From positions 62,001-126,000 of the forward strand of contig NZ_JACHBL010000001.1 in NCBI RefSeq assembly GCF_014200305.1: 64,000 bases of DNA, written 5' to 3'. Below, one piece after another: positions 36,166-46,121 of this stretch (positions within the stretch are counted from its first letter, which is position 1; every line of letters begins with the position of its first letter). The stretch is from Neomicrococcus lactis. GTDB lineage: Bacteria; Actinomycetota; Actinomycetes; Actinomycetales; Micrococcaceae. The position numbers and the translations under genes are program-made. The notes under the pieces were generated by a model. It was not told the DNA's origin and made no database searches. It was given only the letters and a program-made list of their open reading frames with translations.

Positions 36166-36420
36166 TTAGGCGGACTTGTCCTCAGTGTCGGCTTGCTCGA
36201 GCTCAATTGCCTTACGGCGCTGATTGATGGCCCAGAAAGCGGAGAACGCGAACACCTGGGTGACGAAAAGCAGCACAATCAGGCCGGCGAGACGTTGCCC
36301 GGTCAGCACCATCCACAATCCCAAACCGGCAAAAATGAGAGCCAACAAGGGGAAGAGCATGTAGCCCAACACAAAGAGAATGTCCGGGCGGCGCGATAGC
36401 TCGCGGAATGCTTCTTTCAC
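36166..36420 (-). CDS. Small membrane protein
   Basis: An 84-aa protein with two hydrophobic helices (ILFVLGYMLFPLLALIFAGL and LAGLIVLLFVTQVFAFSAFW) and a charged C-terminus. I recognise no family. It starts 7 nt after the folA stop and is probably the third gene of the thyA-folA transcript. Confidence 0.7.
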   Translation of the reverse strand: MKEAFRELSRRPDILFVLGYMLFPLLALIFAGLGLWMVLTGQRLAGLIVLLFVTQVFAFSAFWAINQRRKAIELEQADTEDKSA

Positions 36421-36427
36421 GGTGTCC

Positions 36428-37009
36428 TTAGGCTCCTTTTCGTTCCCACAACTCGAAGCGATAGCGTAGCCCGCTCATCGATTCAAACCAACCTGAGTCA
36501 GGGGCTTGTGTGAGCTGTTGCCAGTTCTCGTCAAAAATGGGTGCCTTGGTGTCACCCTCCAAATCGACATCAATTCGGGTGATGACCAGCGTGTCAGCGA
36601 GGGGGAGTAGGGCTGCGTAAATCTTGCCGCCACCAATGACCCAGATTTCCTCGGCGCCCGGCTGTTCGCGGGCCACATTGACGGCGTCCGCGGTCGATGA
36701 GACCACAAAGCCGCCTTTCTCCAACACTTCTTCGGCAACCTCTTCGTGAGAAGTGACCACTACTGAAGTGCGTTCCTTGAGAGGGCGCAAGCGGGGAGGC
36801 AAAGATTCCCACGTGCGGCGTCCCATGATGATGGGGTGACCACGAGTGATGCGCTGGAAGTGAATGAGGTCTTCCGGCAAGTGCCAAGGCATGGAGCCGG
36901 CGTCGCCAATGATGCCGTTGCGGGATTGCGCCCACACCATGCCAAAGCGGGTCTTGGGCGGCACCTCAAGTGCGTAGTTGGATTCGTTAGACGGCAATTG
37001 GGGCTGCAA
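36428..37009 (-). CDS. folA: Dihydrofolate reductase
   Basis: NADPH-dependent DHFR of 193 aa that regenerates tetrahydrofolate used up by ThyA. Family segments are [29 protein letters not shown], and [17 protein letters not shown]. The start ATG lies 23 bp inside the 3' end of thyA, so the two are translationally coupled. The first 22 residues are an unusual extension; a TTG four codons later is an alternative. Confidence 0.93.
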   Translation of the reverse strand: MQPQLPSNESNYALEVPPKTRFGMVWAQSRNGIIGDAGSMPWHLPEDLIHFQRITRGHPIIMGRRTWESLPPRLRPLKERTSVVVTSHEEVAEEVLEKGGFVVSSTADAVNVAREQPGAEEIWVIGGGKIYAALLPLADTLVITRIDVDLEGDTKAPIFDENWQQLTQAPDSGWFESMSGLRYRFELWERKGA

Positions 37010-37790
37010 TCTTCGCGTGGTGCTGGTAGTTATGCACGGTGAAGTCCTCGAAGGTGTAGTCGAAAATGCTGTCCGGCTTGCGGTCCAACGTGAGCGTTGG
37101 GTACGGGAACGGATCCCGGGAAAGCTGCTCGGTGACTTGGTCTACGTGGTTGTCGTAGATGTGGCAATCTCCGCCGGTCCAGATGAACTCGCCCGGTTCC
37201 AGGCCTACCTGCTGAGCCACCATGAGGGTGAGCAGTGAGTAGGAAGCGATATTGAACGGAACGCCGAGGAACATGTCTGCGCTCCGCTGGTACAACTGGC
37301 AGGACAGCTTGCCGTCCGCCACGTAGAACTGGAAGAACGCGTGACATGGGGGCAGAGCCATGTTGTGTAGCTCGGCGACATTCCAGGCGGAGACGATGTG
37401 CCGGCGAGAATCAGGCTTGTCTTTGAGGTCTTGAATGAGCTTGGCAATCTGGTCAATGTGTTCGCCGTCAGGCGTCGGCCACGAGCGCCACTGCACGCCG
37501 TACACCGGGCCCAGTTCGCCGTTTTCGTCAGCCCATTCGTCCCAAATCGTGACGCCATTTTCCGTGAGGAACCGCGTATTCGACTCGCCGCGCAAGAACC
37601 ACAAAAGTTCAATGGCAACGGACTTGAAATGCACGCGCTTAGTGGTGATCAGCGGGAAAGATTCGCTCAAATCAAAGCGAATTTGGCGACCGAAAACGCT
37701 TCGGGTGCCGGTTCCAGTGCGATCGCTCTTGTGGGTGCCGGTCTCAAGAACGTCCCTCAAGAGATCTTCATACGGGGTTGGAATGCTCAC
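36987..37790 (-). CDS. thyA: Thymidylate synthase
   Basis: Folate-dependent thymidylate synthase of 267 aa, converting dUMP to dTMP. The catalytic cysteine is Cys149 in [33 protein letters not shown] follows. Start codon GTG, with TAGACT 6 nt upstream (37797-37802), again suggesting a leaderless mRNA. folA overlaps its 3' end. Confidence 0.96.
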   Translation of the reverse strand: MSIPTPYEDLLRDVLETGTHKSDRTGTGTRSVFGRQIRFDLSESFPLITTKRVHFKSVAIELLWFLRGESNTRFLTENGVTIWDEWADENGELGPVYGVQWRSWPTPDGEHIDQIAKLIQDLKDKPDSRRHIVSAWNVAELHNMALPPCHAFFQFYVADGKLSCQLYQRSADMFLGVPFNIASYSLLTLMVAQQVGLEPGEFIWTGGDCHIYDNHVDQVTEQLSRDPFPYPTLTLDRKPDSIFDYTFEDFTVHNYQHHAKIAAPIAV

Positions 37791-37855
37791 CGGGTCAGTC
37801 TATCTACTTCGCTTTCTGGCGACGGGATCGCCTCGTGGAAATTGAAAGAAGAAGA

Positions 37856-37889
37856 CGGGTCGGCACCTTGTTGTGAGGAGCCTGACCCG
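37856..37889. terminator. Possible terminator of the carboxypeptidase gene
   Basis: CGGGTC-GGC (37856-37864) pairs with GCC-T-GACCCG (37880-37889), with one bulge. It lies just beyond the minus-strand carboxypeptidase stop. The stem is modest. Confidence 0.35.
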
Positions 37890-37914
37890 CCGACTTCAGT
37901 AGATGTGTGAGACG

Positions 37915-38979
37915 TTATTCCTCGCCGCGGCTGGTCTGTTCTGCGAGCGTGTCCCAGAATGACGTGTCAGCGGTCGCGATGGAACCGTCGGCAATGGCAC
38001 GCGTTGTCGCCGTGAGGGTTACAACCGTCTGCTTGATGAGATAGCCGTTGCTCTTCTGGCCCAAAACATATGGTTCGTATTCGTGATCGCTCATGCCGCG
38101 CATTTCAAAGAGCAATGTGGAAATTCCGTATTCCACGGCAATTCCGTTGCGGGAAATGGTCTCGGCGGATCCACCCACGTAGCGGCCCAAATGGCCCCAT
38201 CCGGTGGGGTCAATCGCATGGAATACGACGGCGCCAAGTCGCTTCGATCCTTCGAGGACAGTTGCGTCCACATTGGCAGTGGTGGGGTAGAGGATTGAGC
38301 CGGACACCAGTTCGCCGTCGCGCTGTGAACGTGCACCCTGGTGGTGCAAGTCGATCATATAGTCGATCTTGTACTTGCGCATGACGTTGTTGTGAAGTGC
38401 TTGCGTTTCTGGCTGAACCTTAACGATATGGTCGCGGTTGAGGTCCACTTCATTCGCGTTGTAGCGGGTGAGGTGCCGGCCCTTGGCAATGTAGTTATCG
38501 AGGGAGAAGTTCACGTCGCCCATGGCACCGTCAGCGTTGAGCATCGGGACGATCAGGATGTTGACGCCCTTCAGGACACCTCTGTTTTTGCCAGTTCCCA
38601 AGGACTTGATGAACTCAAGTGCGCCTTCGGTGGTGAGCTGCTCATTGCCATGCTGCTGTGTCAGAAACAGGATGGTGGGGTTGGCTGGATTGCTCAGATA
38701 CTTCGCCAGGTAGAGGTCGCGGCCTTTTACGGATTGGCCGATGACCTCGAGTTCAAGCGCGGACTGCTTTGCGGCTTGGGTCTTGAGTTCTGCAACGAGT
38801 TCGTCATAGGTGTGCAGGATGGAGGTATTGACGGTCTCATTGCCGCCATACCCAGGGCCCTCTCCAACACCGAATGCCGAAGGGGCTGCGGCTACGCCGC
38901 TAGCGGCAAGCACGGTGGTGACACCCAGAAGACCAAAAGATCGTCGGGAAATAGTTTTCTGACCCGCTTGATTACGCAT
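37915..38979 (-). CDS. Tat-exported M14 zinc carboxypeptidase
   Basis: Secreted peptidase of 354 aa. The twin-arginine signal SRRSFGLLGV (arginines at 12-13) precedes a hydrophobic stretch ending near AAAPSAFG. Zinc ligands are His110 and Glu113 (QQHGNEQ) and His212 (DLHHQG). The general base glutamate is in LLFEMRGMSD. The open frame continues to 39087, but the Tat signal only makes sense from the ATG at 38979. Several inverted repeats lie upstream (39092-39109, 39134-39147). Confidence 0.88.
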   Translation of the reverse strand: MRNQAGQKTISRRSFGLLGVTTVLAASGVAAAPSAFGVGEGPGYGGNETVNTSILHTYDELVAELKTQAAKQSALELEVIGQSVKGRDLYLAKYLSNPANPTILFLTQQHGNEQLTTEGALEFIKSLGTGKNRGVLKGVNILIVPMLNADGAMGDVNFSLDNYIAKGRHLTRYNANEVDLNRDHIVKVQPETQALHNNVMRKYKIDYMIDLHHQGARSQRDGELVSGSILYPTTANVDATVLEGSKRLGAVVFHAIDPTGWGHLGRYVGGSAETISRNGIAVEYGISTLLFEMRGMSDHEYEPYVLGQKSNGYLIKQTVVTLTATTRAIADGSIATADTSFWDTLAEQTSRGEE

Positions 38980-39091
38980 TGATCCAACTTCCGTCGAGAG
39001 ATACTTTTCGATCGGTAAACCGAGAGATCGCTTACCGACTCTTCTACCCAACGTGAGACGCGCAGCACAGTCAAGGGTTTGATCCAAAATT

Positions 39092-39109
39092 CATTGAGAT
39101 TTCTCAATG
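39092..39109. promoter_or_regulatory. Operator-like palindrome upstream of carboxypeptidase
   Basis: CATTGAGA-TT-TCTCAATG has perfect 8-bp arms, 113 bp upstream of the carboxypeptidase start. It is nested inside an outer TTGATC/GATCAA pair. This looks like a repressor site, but no regulator can be assigned. Confidence 0.4.
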
Positions 39110-39128
39110 GGATTCTGATCAAGCCAAA

Positions 39129-39500
39129 TTAACTAGACGATCGTCTATTGACTCTTCGTTTTTCTGAGTCAAGCAGTTCCTCTGCAATGGCGACGAGGGA
39201 GTCAGCCGCCCGGTTCAACATGGTGTCCAGGGATGACTTCATGCCACCGGAGACTGAGAGGAAGACGCCGTCAACCAAGGCCACTCCAAATTCTGCGAGC
39301 TCGTCGGCGATACGCTGGCCGGTCTCTTCGCCGTGGACCTCGTAGGCCTTCTTGATCCATAATGCAAGAACTCAATGCCCTGTGCTCTTACGGATTGAGT
39401 GAGGTCGAGAGAAGAATTGCCTAAATGCGCGTCGCCATGCATCCGAAAGCGGAGCTGCAGCTGAAGAAATTGCGAATGTTGGGCCTTGTGGCGGCCGCGC
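39129..39500 (-). pseudogene. TetR family regulator remnant
   Basis: On the minus strand the sequence FRMHGDAHLGNSSLDLTQS leads to GIEFL and, after a one-base frame change near 39362, to ALWIKKAYEVHGEETGQRI, then AEFGVALVDGVFLSV and a stop at 39129. This is the C-terminal ligand-binding half of a TetR-type regulator. The N-terminal DNA-binding domain is gone. Its last codons contain the palindrome TAGACGATCGTCTA. Confidence 0.6.
39134..39147. promoter_or_regulatory. Perfect 14-bp palindrome, TetR-operator-like
   Basis: TAGACGATCGTCTA is a perfect palindrome of the type bound by TetR-family repressors. It lies in the last codons of the regulator remnant, 155 bp upstream of the divergent-reading carboxypeptidase start. 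It could be an orphaned operator of the decayed regulator. Confidence 0.45.
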
Positions 39501-39596
39501 CGAGTTCCAGGACTGCAGTGGGTCGCATGGTTCCGCAGCCAACGGTCTCGCTTCCGGACGGTCTGCTCGCCTGCAACGGCACCGCTGTCGGATACA

Positions 39597-39785
39597 GATT
39601 TGATGGATTACGACTACGCCATCTCGGTTTGGGCGCGAAAGTACCGTTCAAGCGTGGTCATTTTGAGGCCAGATCGATTGGTCTTCGCCACTGACTCCGA
39701 GGGGCTATCTGTCCCGAAGCACACGACCGGCGCAGTTGCCAGTGCGGGCCAAAGGACGGGGAAGCGGCAGGTGTCTATGGCCTGA
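39597..39785 (+). pseudogene. Possible FAD monooxygenase C-terminal fragment
   Basis: One plus frame reads DLMDYDYAISVWARK and then VVILRPDRLVFATDSEG. The RPDxxVFA segment is typical of the C-terminus of MhpA/PheA-type aromatic monooxygenases. In another frame just upstream, VGRMVPQPTVSLPDG also resembles this family. The rest of the gene is missing. A TetR regulator next to such an enzyme would be a normal arrangement, so both may be remnants of one deleted locus. Low certainty. Confidence 0.35.
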
Positions 39786-39823
39786 AGCTACACGAGTACA
39801 TGCTCGTGAACGTGTTTACGAAC

Positions 39824-39874
39824 AACAATGCCTGTTACTGCGAATCTTTTCGAGACGCGGTAACAGGCATTGTT
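39824..39874 (-). terminator. Terminator of the acetyltransferase gene
   Basis: AACAATGCCTGTTAC (39824-39838) and its exact complement (39860-39874) form a 15-bp stem directly beyond the minus-strand GNAT stop. Confidence 0.75.
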
Positions 39875-39887
39875 TCTGTTTTCAGTC

Positions 39888-40229
39888 TCAAGTGCGCAGC
39901 ACCATGTCCTTGTACTCCGGGTACCGGGACAAGTAGTCCAGGACGTAAGAGCACTGCGGAATGATTTTCTTACCTTCGCTACGGAGCTTATCCAGGACGA
40001 GCGTCACGAGTGCACGCGCGTATCCTTGACGGCCAAACCGTTCGGCAATGATGGTGTGCTGGATTTCCACGACATCATCGTCGTCGTGGTAACCCAAGAA
40101 ACCAATGAACTGTTCGCCTTGCCAGAGTTCATAACGCTCACGGTCCTCGTCCTGCTCAAGGCGAAGGTTCTTGTGAGCAATCCTTTCAACCGTGGTGCTG
40201 TTGTTCTCAGCTGACGGGGTGCCGGTCAT
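39888..40229 (-). CDS. Small GNAT-type acetyltransferase (YidJ-like)
   Basis: A 113-aa protein of the short GNAT group with the acetyl-CoA segment AERFGRQGYARALV and the end PQCSYVLDYLSRYPEY. Substrate unknown. GGAGG lies just upstream of the ATG. It is followed by a strong terminator. Confidence 0.82.
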   Translation of the reverse strand: MTGTPSAENNSTTVERIAHKNLRLEQDEDRERYELWQGEQFIGFLGYHDDDDVVEIQHTIIAERFGRQGYARALVTLVLDKLRSEGKKIIPQCSYVLDYLSRYPEYKDMVLRT

Positions 40230-40247
40230 GGAGTCCTCCTAGTGTTA

Positions 40248-41213
40248 TCAGTCATCGTACGGCTCGTAATGCTCTAGCGAAATGAGCCGGCCTGGACGTC
40301 CAACAACCTGATGCGCAATCAGCAACGCTCCAGGGCGCAAGTAAGGGTCTTCGCTCGGGAGCCCTTTATCCAGCTTGTTGATCAAGTGATGTTTGAAGAC
40401 CCCCAAAGCCATGGGAAGCACCGGGCGATGCGTGCACACCACCAAAGATTCACCACGCTCGATGAGCTTCTTGATGGACTTCGCAGCTGCCTTGGGATTT
40501 CGCTTGGCGGCCTTCTCCGTCAAGGAGCCGACTTCCTTGAAATCCTTACGGATAGCTTGGGCGTACGGCATGATCGTCTGCACGCAGCGAGTCCACGGAC
40601 TAGTGTAGATCTTCTCAGGTTGCCACGCGGTCAAGATGCGCTGCACTGAGAGTGACTGCCGCTTACCGGTCGCTGCCAGCGGACGGAGCCCTTCATCACG
40701 CGTCCAGCTGGAACGCGGCTTGGCCTTGGCGTGGCGCAACAGGATGAACGGAACAGTGTTCAAGTCACCCTTGCGGTGTGCGTTCACGAGCGCGTCCAGT
40801 GGCTCAAGATCAGAGCTGTTGCTGAGTAGCTTGTGTGCGATCTCCGGAGTCACCCATTGGTACCCATCGACTTCGCGACCGTCCGGAGCCACGGAACCCG
40901 TGGCCCTGGCGGCCCAGTAGTAGACGACCTTCGTATCGCTCTTGACCGGGTACTCGATGGCGGGCAGAGGAATGCCCAGCTTGACCGTCATCCCGATCTC
41001 TTCTTGCACTTCCCGGATGGCACACTCCGGGATGGTTTCGCCATCGTCGAGCTTGCCTTTGGGCCACGACCAATCGTCGTAGCGCGGGCGGTGGATCAAG
41101 AGTACTTCAAGGCCGCTGGAGCGCTCACGCCAGATGATTGCGCCAGCGGCGATGACTCCGGCATCTTTGGAAAGATCCGGGGAATCTGATGATCGTTGGA
41201 TCGATCCGTTCAA
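40248..41213 (-). CDS. NUDIX hydrolase-histidine phosphatase fusion, MutT1-like
   Basis: A 321-aa two-domain protein. The Nudix box [20 protein letters not shown] lies in the first half, and the histidine-phosphatase motif [13 protein letters not shown] begins the second. The architecture equals mycobacterial MutT1, which clears 8-oxo-dGTP and diadenosine polyphosphates. It overlaps the end of ppk by 4 bp, the same neighbourhood as in mycobacteria. Confidence 0.9.
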   Translation of the reverse strand: MNGSIQRSSDSPDLSKDAGVIAAGAIIWRERSSGLEVLLIHRPRYDDWSWPKGKLDDGETIPECAIREVQEEIGMTVKLGIPLPAIEYPVKSDTKVVYYWAARATGSVAPDGREVDGYQWVTPEIAHKLLSNSSDLEPLDALVNAHRKGDLNTVPFILLRHAKAKPRSSWTRDEGLRPLAATGKRQSLSVQRILTAWQPEKIYTSPWTRCVQTIMPYAQAIRKDFKEVGSLTEKAAKRNPKAAAKSIKKLIERGESLVVCTHRPVLPMALGVFKHHLINKLDKGLPSEDPYLRPGALLIAHQVVGRPGRLISLEHYEPYDD

Positions 41214-43420
41214 CGTCGAACTGCTCCTGATTGACGTTCACGAGACTGGAGTAGATACGACTGGATGTCCAAGAGCGGCTTACCGTCAGCGTCCACGTGG
41301 TGCCGCGTCCAGTTTCCTTCGGAATCGAGATGCCAGCTGGCCGTTCCAGGATCGAGGTAGCGGTTGGCCAGATCCAGCAATCCCGAAATATCGGACTTGT
41401 TTGCGAGGCGAACCAAAGCTTCCACGCGACGGTCCAAGTTGCGGTGCATCATGTCTGCCGAGCCGATGTAGACGATTGGATCGTCGCCATTGGCGAACGC
41501 GAAGACGCGCGAGTGCTCAAGGAAGCGTCCCAAGAAGGAGCGCACCCGAATGTTCTCACTCAGCCCTGGAACTCCTGGGCGGATGGCGCAAATACCGCGC
41601 ACAATGACATCCACCTGGACGCCAGCTTGCGAAGCACGGTAGAGCGCATCGATCACGGCTTCGTCAACAATCGAGTTGACCTTGATGACCACGCGAGCCT
41701 TCAGGCCAGCCTTTTTGTTTTCAATTTCCTTCTCTATCCGGTCAATCAAGCCGGAGCGCAAGGAACGCGGTGCCACGAGCAGTCGCTTGAACGTGGTCTT
41801 CGGTGCATAGCCGGACAGCTGGTTGAATAGGCGCGAAATGTCCTCACCCACCTGCTCATCCGTGGTCAGCAGACCGAAGTCCTCGTAGTAGCGGGCCGTG
41901 CGTGGGTGGTAGTTACCCGTGCCGATGTGGCAGTAACGGCGCAGACCCTTGGATTCACGACGCACCACAAGGGACAGCTTCGAGTGAGTCTTCAAGCCAA
42001 CGATGCCGTAGACCACGTGCACGCCGGCTTGCTCGAGCTTTCGAGCCCAGTCGATGTTGGCCTGCTCGTCGAAGCGGGCCTTGATTTCCACGAGCGCCAA
42101 GACCTGCTTACCGGCTTCGGCAGCATCGATCAGGGCGTCAACGATGGGGGAGTCGCCCGAGGTGCGGTACAAGGTCTGCTTGATGGCAACCACGTGCGGA
42201 TCCGCTGCAGCCTGCTCCAAGAATGCCTGGACGGAGGTTGAGAAGGAGTCGTACGGATGGTGCAGCAGAATGTCGCGACGGCGCATGGCGGCAAACACGT
42301 CGGCAGCCTTGGACGTCTCCGAAGCGTTGAGGTCTCGAGACGTGTGCGCAATCTGCTTCGGGTAGTGCAGCTCAGGACGGTCAATGCCAGCGATGACACT
42401 GAGTCCGCGCAGATCCAATGGCGCAGGAAGCGAGAACACTTCGTCCTCGTCCACGTTGAGTTCACGAATCAACAGAGCCTTGACGGCCGGGTTCATGTCG
42501 TCAACGATTTCGAGACGAACTGGAGGACCGAAGCGGCGACGCAACAGTTCCTTCTCGAGAGCCTGTAGGAGGTTCTCGGCGTCGTCTTCTTCAACCTCAA
42601 GGTCTTCGTTACGCGTGACACGGAAGGAGTAGTTCTCCACGACTTCCATGCCCGGGAACAAGTTGTCGAGGTGCTCGGAGATGACGTCCTCTAGCGAGAT
42701 CAGGCTGACTTCGCGCGTTGGCGCGGTACGGGAACCTGGCTGATCGACGGAGACCAAGCGTGGCAAAACGTCCGGCACCTTGATGCGAGCGAACAGCTCC
42801 TTGCCGGAGACCGGGTTTCGCACAATCACGGCCAAGTTCAAGGACAAGCCCGAAATGTATGGGAAAGGGTGAGCCGGGTCCACAGCGAGCGGCGTCAATA
42901 CAGGGAATACCTGATCCATGAACCATTCGCGCAAGGTGGCCTTCTGGGTTTCGTCCAGATCACGCCACTTCTTCACATGAATGTTTTGATCGGCAAGCGC
43001 AGGCAAAACGTGGTCCTTGAAGACCGCAGCGTGGCGCTTCTGCAACTCGTGAGCTTGCTGCAGCAACATCTCCAGCTGGTCAACGGGGTTGATGCCTGCA
43101 GCAGACGGAACTGCCATGCCCGCGGCGATGCGGCGCTTGAGGCCGGCCACGCGCACCATGAAGAACTCGTCCAGATTGGAACCGAAAATGGACAAGAAGT
43201 TGACGCGTTCAAGCAAGAAGAGCTGGGGATCCTCGGCAAGTTCCAACACGCGAGCGTTGAACTGAAGCCACGACAATTCGCGATCCAAGAAGCGTTCGCC
43301 GCTGAAGCCACCATCTGGCTGTGCGGCGGGCACAAAATCAGGGAGCTCAATACGGTCGATCGTGGCGCGCACTGCCGGAACCTCGCTGGTCCCGAAGCTT
43401 CTATTCTGAGGTTGATTCAC
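41210..43420 (-). CDS. ppk: Polyphosphate kinase 1
   Basis: A 736-aa enzyme making inorganic polyphosphate from ATP. The autophosphorylated histidine is in [14 protein letters not shown], the second conserved histidine in [18 protein letters not shown], and the C-terminal phospholipase-D-like half is complete ([17 protein letters not shown]). Start codon GTG, with GGGAG about 9 nt upstream. It is translationally coupled to the MutT1-like gene. Confidence 0.96.
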   Translation of the reverse strand: MNQPQNRSFGTSEVPAVRATIDRIELPDFVPAAQPDGGFSGERFLDRELSWLQFNARVLELAEDPQLFLLERVNFLSIFGSNLDEFFMVRVAGLKRRIAAGMAVPSAAGINPVDQLEMLLQQAHELQKRHAAVFKDHVLPALADQNIHVKKWRDLDETQKATLREWFMDQVFPVLTPLAVDPAHPFPYISGLSLNLAVIVRNPVSGKELFARIKVPDVLPRLVSVDQPGSRTAPTREVSLISLEDVISEHLDNLFPGMEVVENYSFRVTRNEDLEVEEDDAENLLQALEKELLRRRFGPPVRLEIVDDMNPAVKALLIRELNVDEDEVFSLPAPLDLRGLSVIAGIDRPELHYPKQIAHTSRDLNASETSKAADVFAAMRRRDILLHHPYDSFSTSVQAFLEQAAADPHVVAIKQTLYRTSGDSPIVDALIDAAEAGKQVLALVEIKARFDEQANIDWARKLEQAGVHVVYGIVGLKTHSKLSLVVRRESKGLRRYCHIGTGNYHPRTARYYEDFGLLTTDEQVGEDISRLFNQLSGYAPKTTFKRLLVAPRSLRSGLIDRIEKEIENKKAGLKARVVIKVNSIVDEAVIDALYRASQAGVQVDVIVRGICAIRPGVPGLSENIRVRSFLGRFLEHSRVFAFANGDDPIVYIGSADMMHRNLDRRVEALVRLANKSDISGLLDLANRYLDPGTASWHLDSEGNWTRHHVDADGKPLLDIQSYLLQSRERQSGAVRR

Positions 43421-43493
43421 CTAGGTAACTCCCAACTCATTGCTATCTCTGCAGTCAACTCTACCGGCCTTAGCTGCCTAGAAAATGCCCAAA

Positions 43494-44534
43494 TTACGCT
43501 ATTCTTTTTGGTCCGTACATTACGTCTACGTCCCATTTCGTGAATCCCAGCTTCCGGTAGAGCTCCACGGCGGCTGTATTGTCCGCGTCCACGTACAACA
43601 TGACGGCGTGCAAACCTTGAGCGCGCAAGTGATTGATTCCGGCGATGGTTAGCGCTTTGCCCAATCCGGTGCCCTGCGCTTCGGGGACGACTCCCACCAC
43701 ATAAACCTCGCCAACGGCTTCGTGATCGCCGGTGGTAGGGGAGTGCAGAGCGGGATGAATCTTGGTCCAGTGATATCCCAAGAGCTTCCCGGACTCATCC
43801 ACGGCCATCAGGAATCCGGCTGGATCAAACCATTCCTCTTCCATGCGGGCCTTGAGATCAGCCATGGTCAACGATCCCTGTTCCGGGTGGTGCGCAAAGG
43901 CGGCGGCATTCGCAACCAGCCACGCTTCTTCGTCCGTACCCGGTTCAAAGCCGCGAATCGTGGCGCCGGCTGGCAGTGCCGCTTCCGGCAAAGTGGTGTT
44001 GTTGACGAGCCGCAGTCGATAGAGCTCGCGCTGGATGACGAAATGGTGCTTTTCGGCAAGACGCGCGGCGCCCTCGTGGTTGCCGTGGGACCAGGCCCTG
44101 ACCGAATCGGCGGGGATCGCCTTAGCGAGAGCGTTGGCCAAAGCGGACCCAATTCCGTAGTTGCGGAACTCAGGGTGAACTACCAATTCGAGAGTTCCCG
44201 TAGCCGCTTCCTGCGGAACTGACGGTTCCTGCGCAAGCCGAGCTGCGGCGTCGTCCTCAGTAGGAAACGGTGGAGCAGGGAAAATAGCGATGGCAACTCC
44301 AACAAGCTCGCCGGAATCTTGCTCAGCGCTCTGTCGCAAGTAGGCGCTGACCACTACTAAGCGGTCCGCATCCGTTTGCGTCCGTAAGTCGACGAGGGTT
44401 TGCTCAGACAGCGGCGGCTGGCCATCAGAATCTTCGGCAGCCACGGCGAGCGCACGAATGTCCTTCAGATGAAGCGCTTCAGGGCGCCCCTTCGAGAGGT
44501 GAATCGAATAGTCAACGTAGGGTTCAGCACTCAT
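43494..44534 (-). CDS. mshD: Mycothiol synthase
   Basis: A 346-aa tandem GNAT protein that acetylates the cysteinyl amine in the last step of mycothiol synthesis, the thiol of actinobacteria. The second GNAT domain has the acetyl-CoA loop VVPEAQGTGLGKAL, and the end KLGFTKWDVDVMYG is characteristic. TAGATT at 44541-44546 (minus-strand sense) lies 6 nt before the ATG, suggesting a leaderless mRNA. glnR lies directly upstream, as in mycobacteria. Confidence 0.94.
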   Translation of the reverse strand: MSAEPYVDYSIHLSKGRPEALHLKDIRALAVAAEDSDGQPPLSEQTLVDLRTQTDADRLVVVSAYLRQSAEQDSGELVGVAIAIFPAPPFPTEDDAAARLAQEPSVPQEAATGTLELVVHPEFRNYGIGSALANALAKAIPADSVRAWSHGNHEGAARLAEKHHFVIQRELYRLRLVNNTTLPEAALPAGATIRGFEPGTDEEAWLVANAAAFAHHPEQGSLTMADLKARMEEEWFDPAGFLMAVDESGKLLGYHWTKIHPALHSPTTGDHEAVGEVYVVGVVPEAQGTGLGKALTIAGINHLRAQGLHAVMLYVDADNTAAVELYRKLGFTKWDVDVMYGPKRIA

Positions 44535-44576
44535 GCATCCAATCTAGAGCAAAAGTGCTTCGCTGACAGGGGAAAT

Positions 44577-45263
44577 TTAGACATCTTCGGGAACGCGGTT
44601 GGCGTTGAAGCGATAGCCGACGTTTCGCACGGTAGCAATCAGTTGCTCGTGATCAGCGCCGAGCTTCGCGCGCAGACGCCGAACGTGGACGTCCACGGTG
44701 CGGGTGCCGCCGAAGTAGTCGTAGCCCCAGACCTCATGCAGCAGCTGTTCGCGGGTGAAGACGCGGCTCGGGAATTGCGCCAGGTACTTCAGGAGCTCGA
44801 ATTCCTTGTAGGTCAGGTTGAGTGGGTGACCGTGAAGCCTTGCGGTATAGCTGGATTCGTCGATAACGACGCCGGCAGCCCGGATCTCGTTGGTCTCGTC
44901 CGGTTGCGAGGCCTTGATTCGCCCGACGGCCAAACGCAGGCGCGCTTCAAGTTCTGCTGGGCCGCACGTGTCCAGAAGGAAATCGTCCGTGGTCCACGCC
45001 GTAGAAATTGCCGCCGTCCCACCTTCGGTCAAGAGGACCAAAAGGGGGACTTCAATACCTGTCTGGCGAAGCAGCTGGCACAAGGACCGAGCACCGGTGA
45101 AATCTTTGCGGGCATCCACGATGACCACGTCTGCATCTCGAGCTTCGATCATGGATGCGGCGGCCGCGGGGTACACCCCTACCGGATGGGAAAGCACTTC
45201 GAGTGCAGGCAACATACTGCCCGGCACCTCGTTGCTGGATGAGAGCAGCGCGATGTTGGTCAT
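44577..45263 (-). CDS. glnR: GlnR-type orphan response regulator
   Basis: An OmpR-type winged-helix regulator of 228 aa. The DNA-binding domain is intact (NLTYKEFELLKYLAQFPSRV ... TVDVHVRRLRAKLG). The receiver domain is atypical: the usual acidic pair near the N-terminus is missing, Asp50 remains, and the conserved lysine position reads DTCGPAE. These are GlnR traits, and its place beside mshD equals the mycobacterial glnR locus. It is expected to control nitrogen assimilation. AAAGGAGCC precedes the ATG. Confidence 0.85.
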   Translation of the reverse strand: MTNIALLSSSNEVPGSMLPALEVLSHPVGVYPAAAASMIEARDADVVIVDARKDFTGARSLCQLLRQTGIEVPLLVLLTEGGTAAISTAWTTDDFLLDTCGPAELEARLRLAVGRIKASQPDETNEIRAAGVVIDESSYTARLHGHPLNLTYKEFELLKYLAQFPSRVFTREQLLHEVWGYDYFGGTRTVDVHVRRLRAKLGADHEQLIATVRNVGYRFNANRVPEDV

Positions 45264-45338
45264 GAAAATGGCTCCTTTCGCGCGCCCGGATTCCCCAATT
45301 GTTCCATCTTATTGTGGCAAATACGGCAGACTGGTGGG

Positions 45339-46097
45339 GTGAAGACCGTAACCGTAGCGTCAACCGCCATTGCGAGCCTCGTAGCCCTCGTGCTGAGTAG
45401 CTATGTCGACTTCACTGGAAATGGTGCCGTTTTCGTAGGCGCAGTAGCCAGCTCGATGGTGGCAATCTTTGCGTTCTCATGGCCCAAAATCTCCGGCATT
45501 CCCTCGGGGCTCATTATGGGCTTTGTCACACTTGTGGCGGGTTGTGGCGCAATTATTGCGTCCCTGAATGCGCCTCCACGCGAAGCCATGTTGTACTACG
45601 TGGTTTTTGTGGTCTTGGGCCTTGCCTTGACCTTCTTGGTGCAGCTGCTTCGCGGAACTGGCGCCTCTCAACGGTTGTATTCCGTATGCGCAGGCGCGGC
45701 AGCATCGCTCATTGCTGCTTCCACGTCCGGCTGGGTGGCAGTAGATCGCTTGACCCCCGACGACGTGAATTCGCCGCTTACCCTCCTCGTAGCAATGGGC
45801 ATCACCGCTGCCATCTTGGTGGGCTGCATCCGGTGGCCGGACCGCATTGTGGCGCCGTTAGCGATCGTCATTTCCGCGCTGGTTTCCGGAATGGCGGCTA
45901 TTATTTTTACAACGGTCACGCCTTGGCAAGCGATGTTCTTTGCTGGGATCGCGGCCGCTATTACCGCGAGTTGCCGAGCTGTTTTGGTTGCCGAAGGTGG
46001 CCCGAAGAGTCGATTGGCGGCGGTGGCATACGGGTTGACCCCCATCATGTTGTCCGGCGCGTTGGTCTATTTCGCGGAACGATTAGTCTTCGGATAA
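45339..46097 (+). CDS. Hypothetical polytopic membrane protein
   Basis: About 252 aa with seven or eight hydrophobic helices and almost no soluble parts. I recognise no family with confidence. The frame opens at 45312, but the GTG at 45339 follows a CAGACT hexamer by 6 nt, so I prefer it. It diverges from glnR. Transport or lipid roles would be guesses. Confidence 0.7.
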   Translation: MKTVTVASTAIASLVALVLSSYVDFTGNGAVFVGAVASSMVAIFAFSWPKISGIPSGLIMGFVTLVAGCGAIIASLNAPPREAMLYYVVFVVLGLALTFLVQLLRGTGASQRLYSVCAGAAASLIAASTSGWVAVDRLTPDDVNSPLTLLVAMGITAAILVGCIRWPDRIVAPLAIVISALVSGMAAIIFTTVTPWQAMFFAGIAAAITASCRAVLVAEGGPKSRLAAVAYGLTPIMLSGALVYFAERLVFG

Positions 46098-46121
46098 CAC
46101 ACGATAGGTAGGATGAGCCCT

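Noticed and set aside
39148-39345. Plus-strand serine-rich open frame
   Set aside because: It is the shadow of the TetR remnant on the minus strand, which has the recognisable protein sequence.
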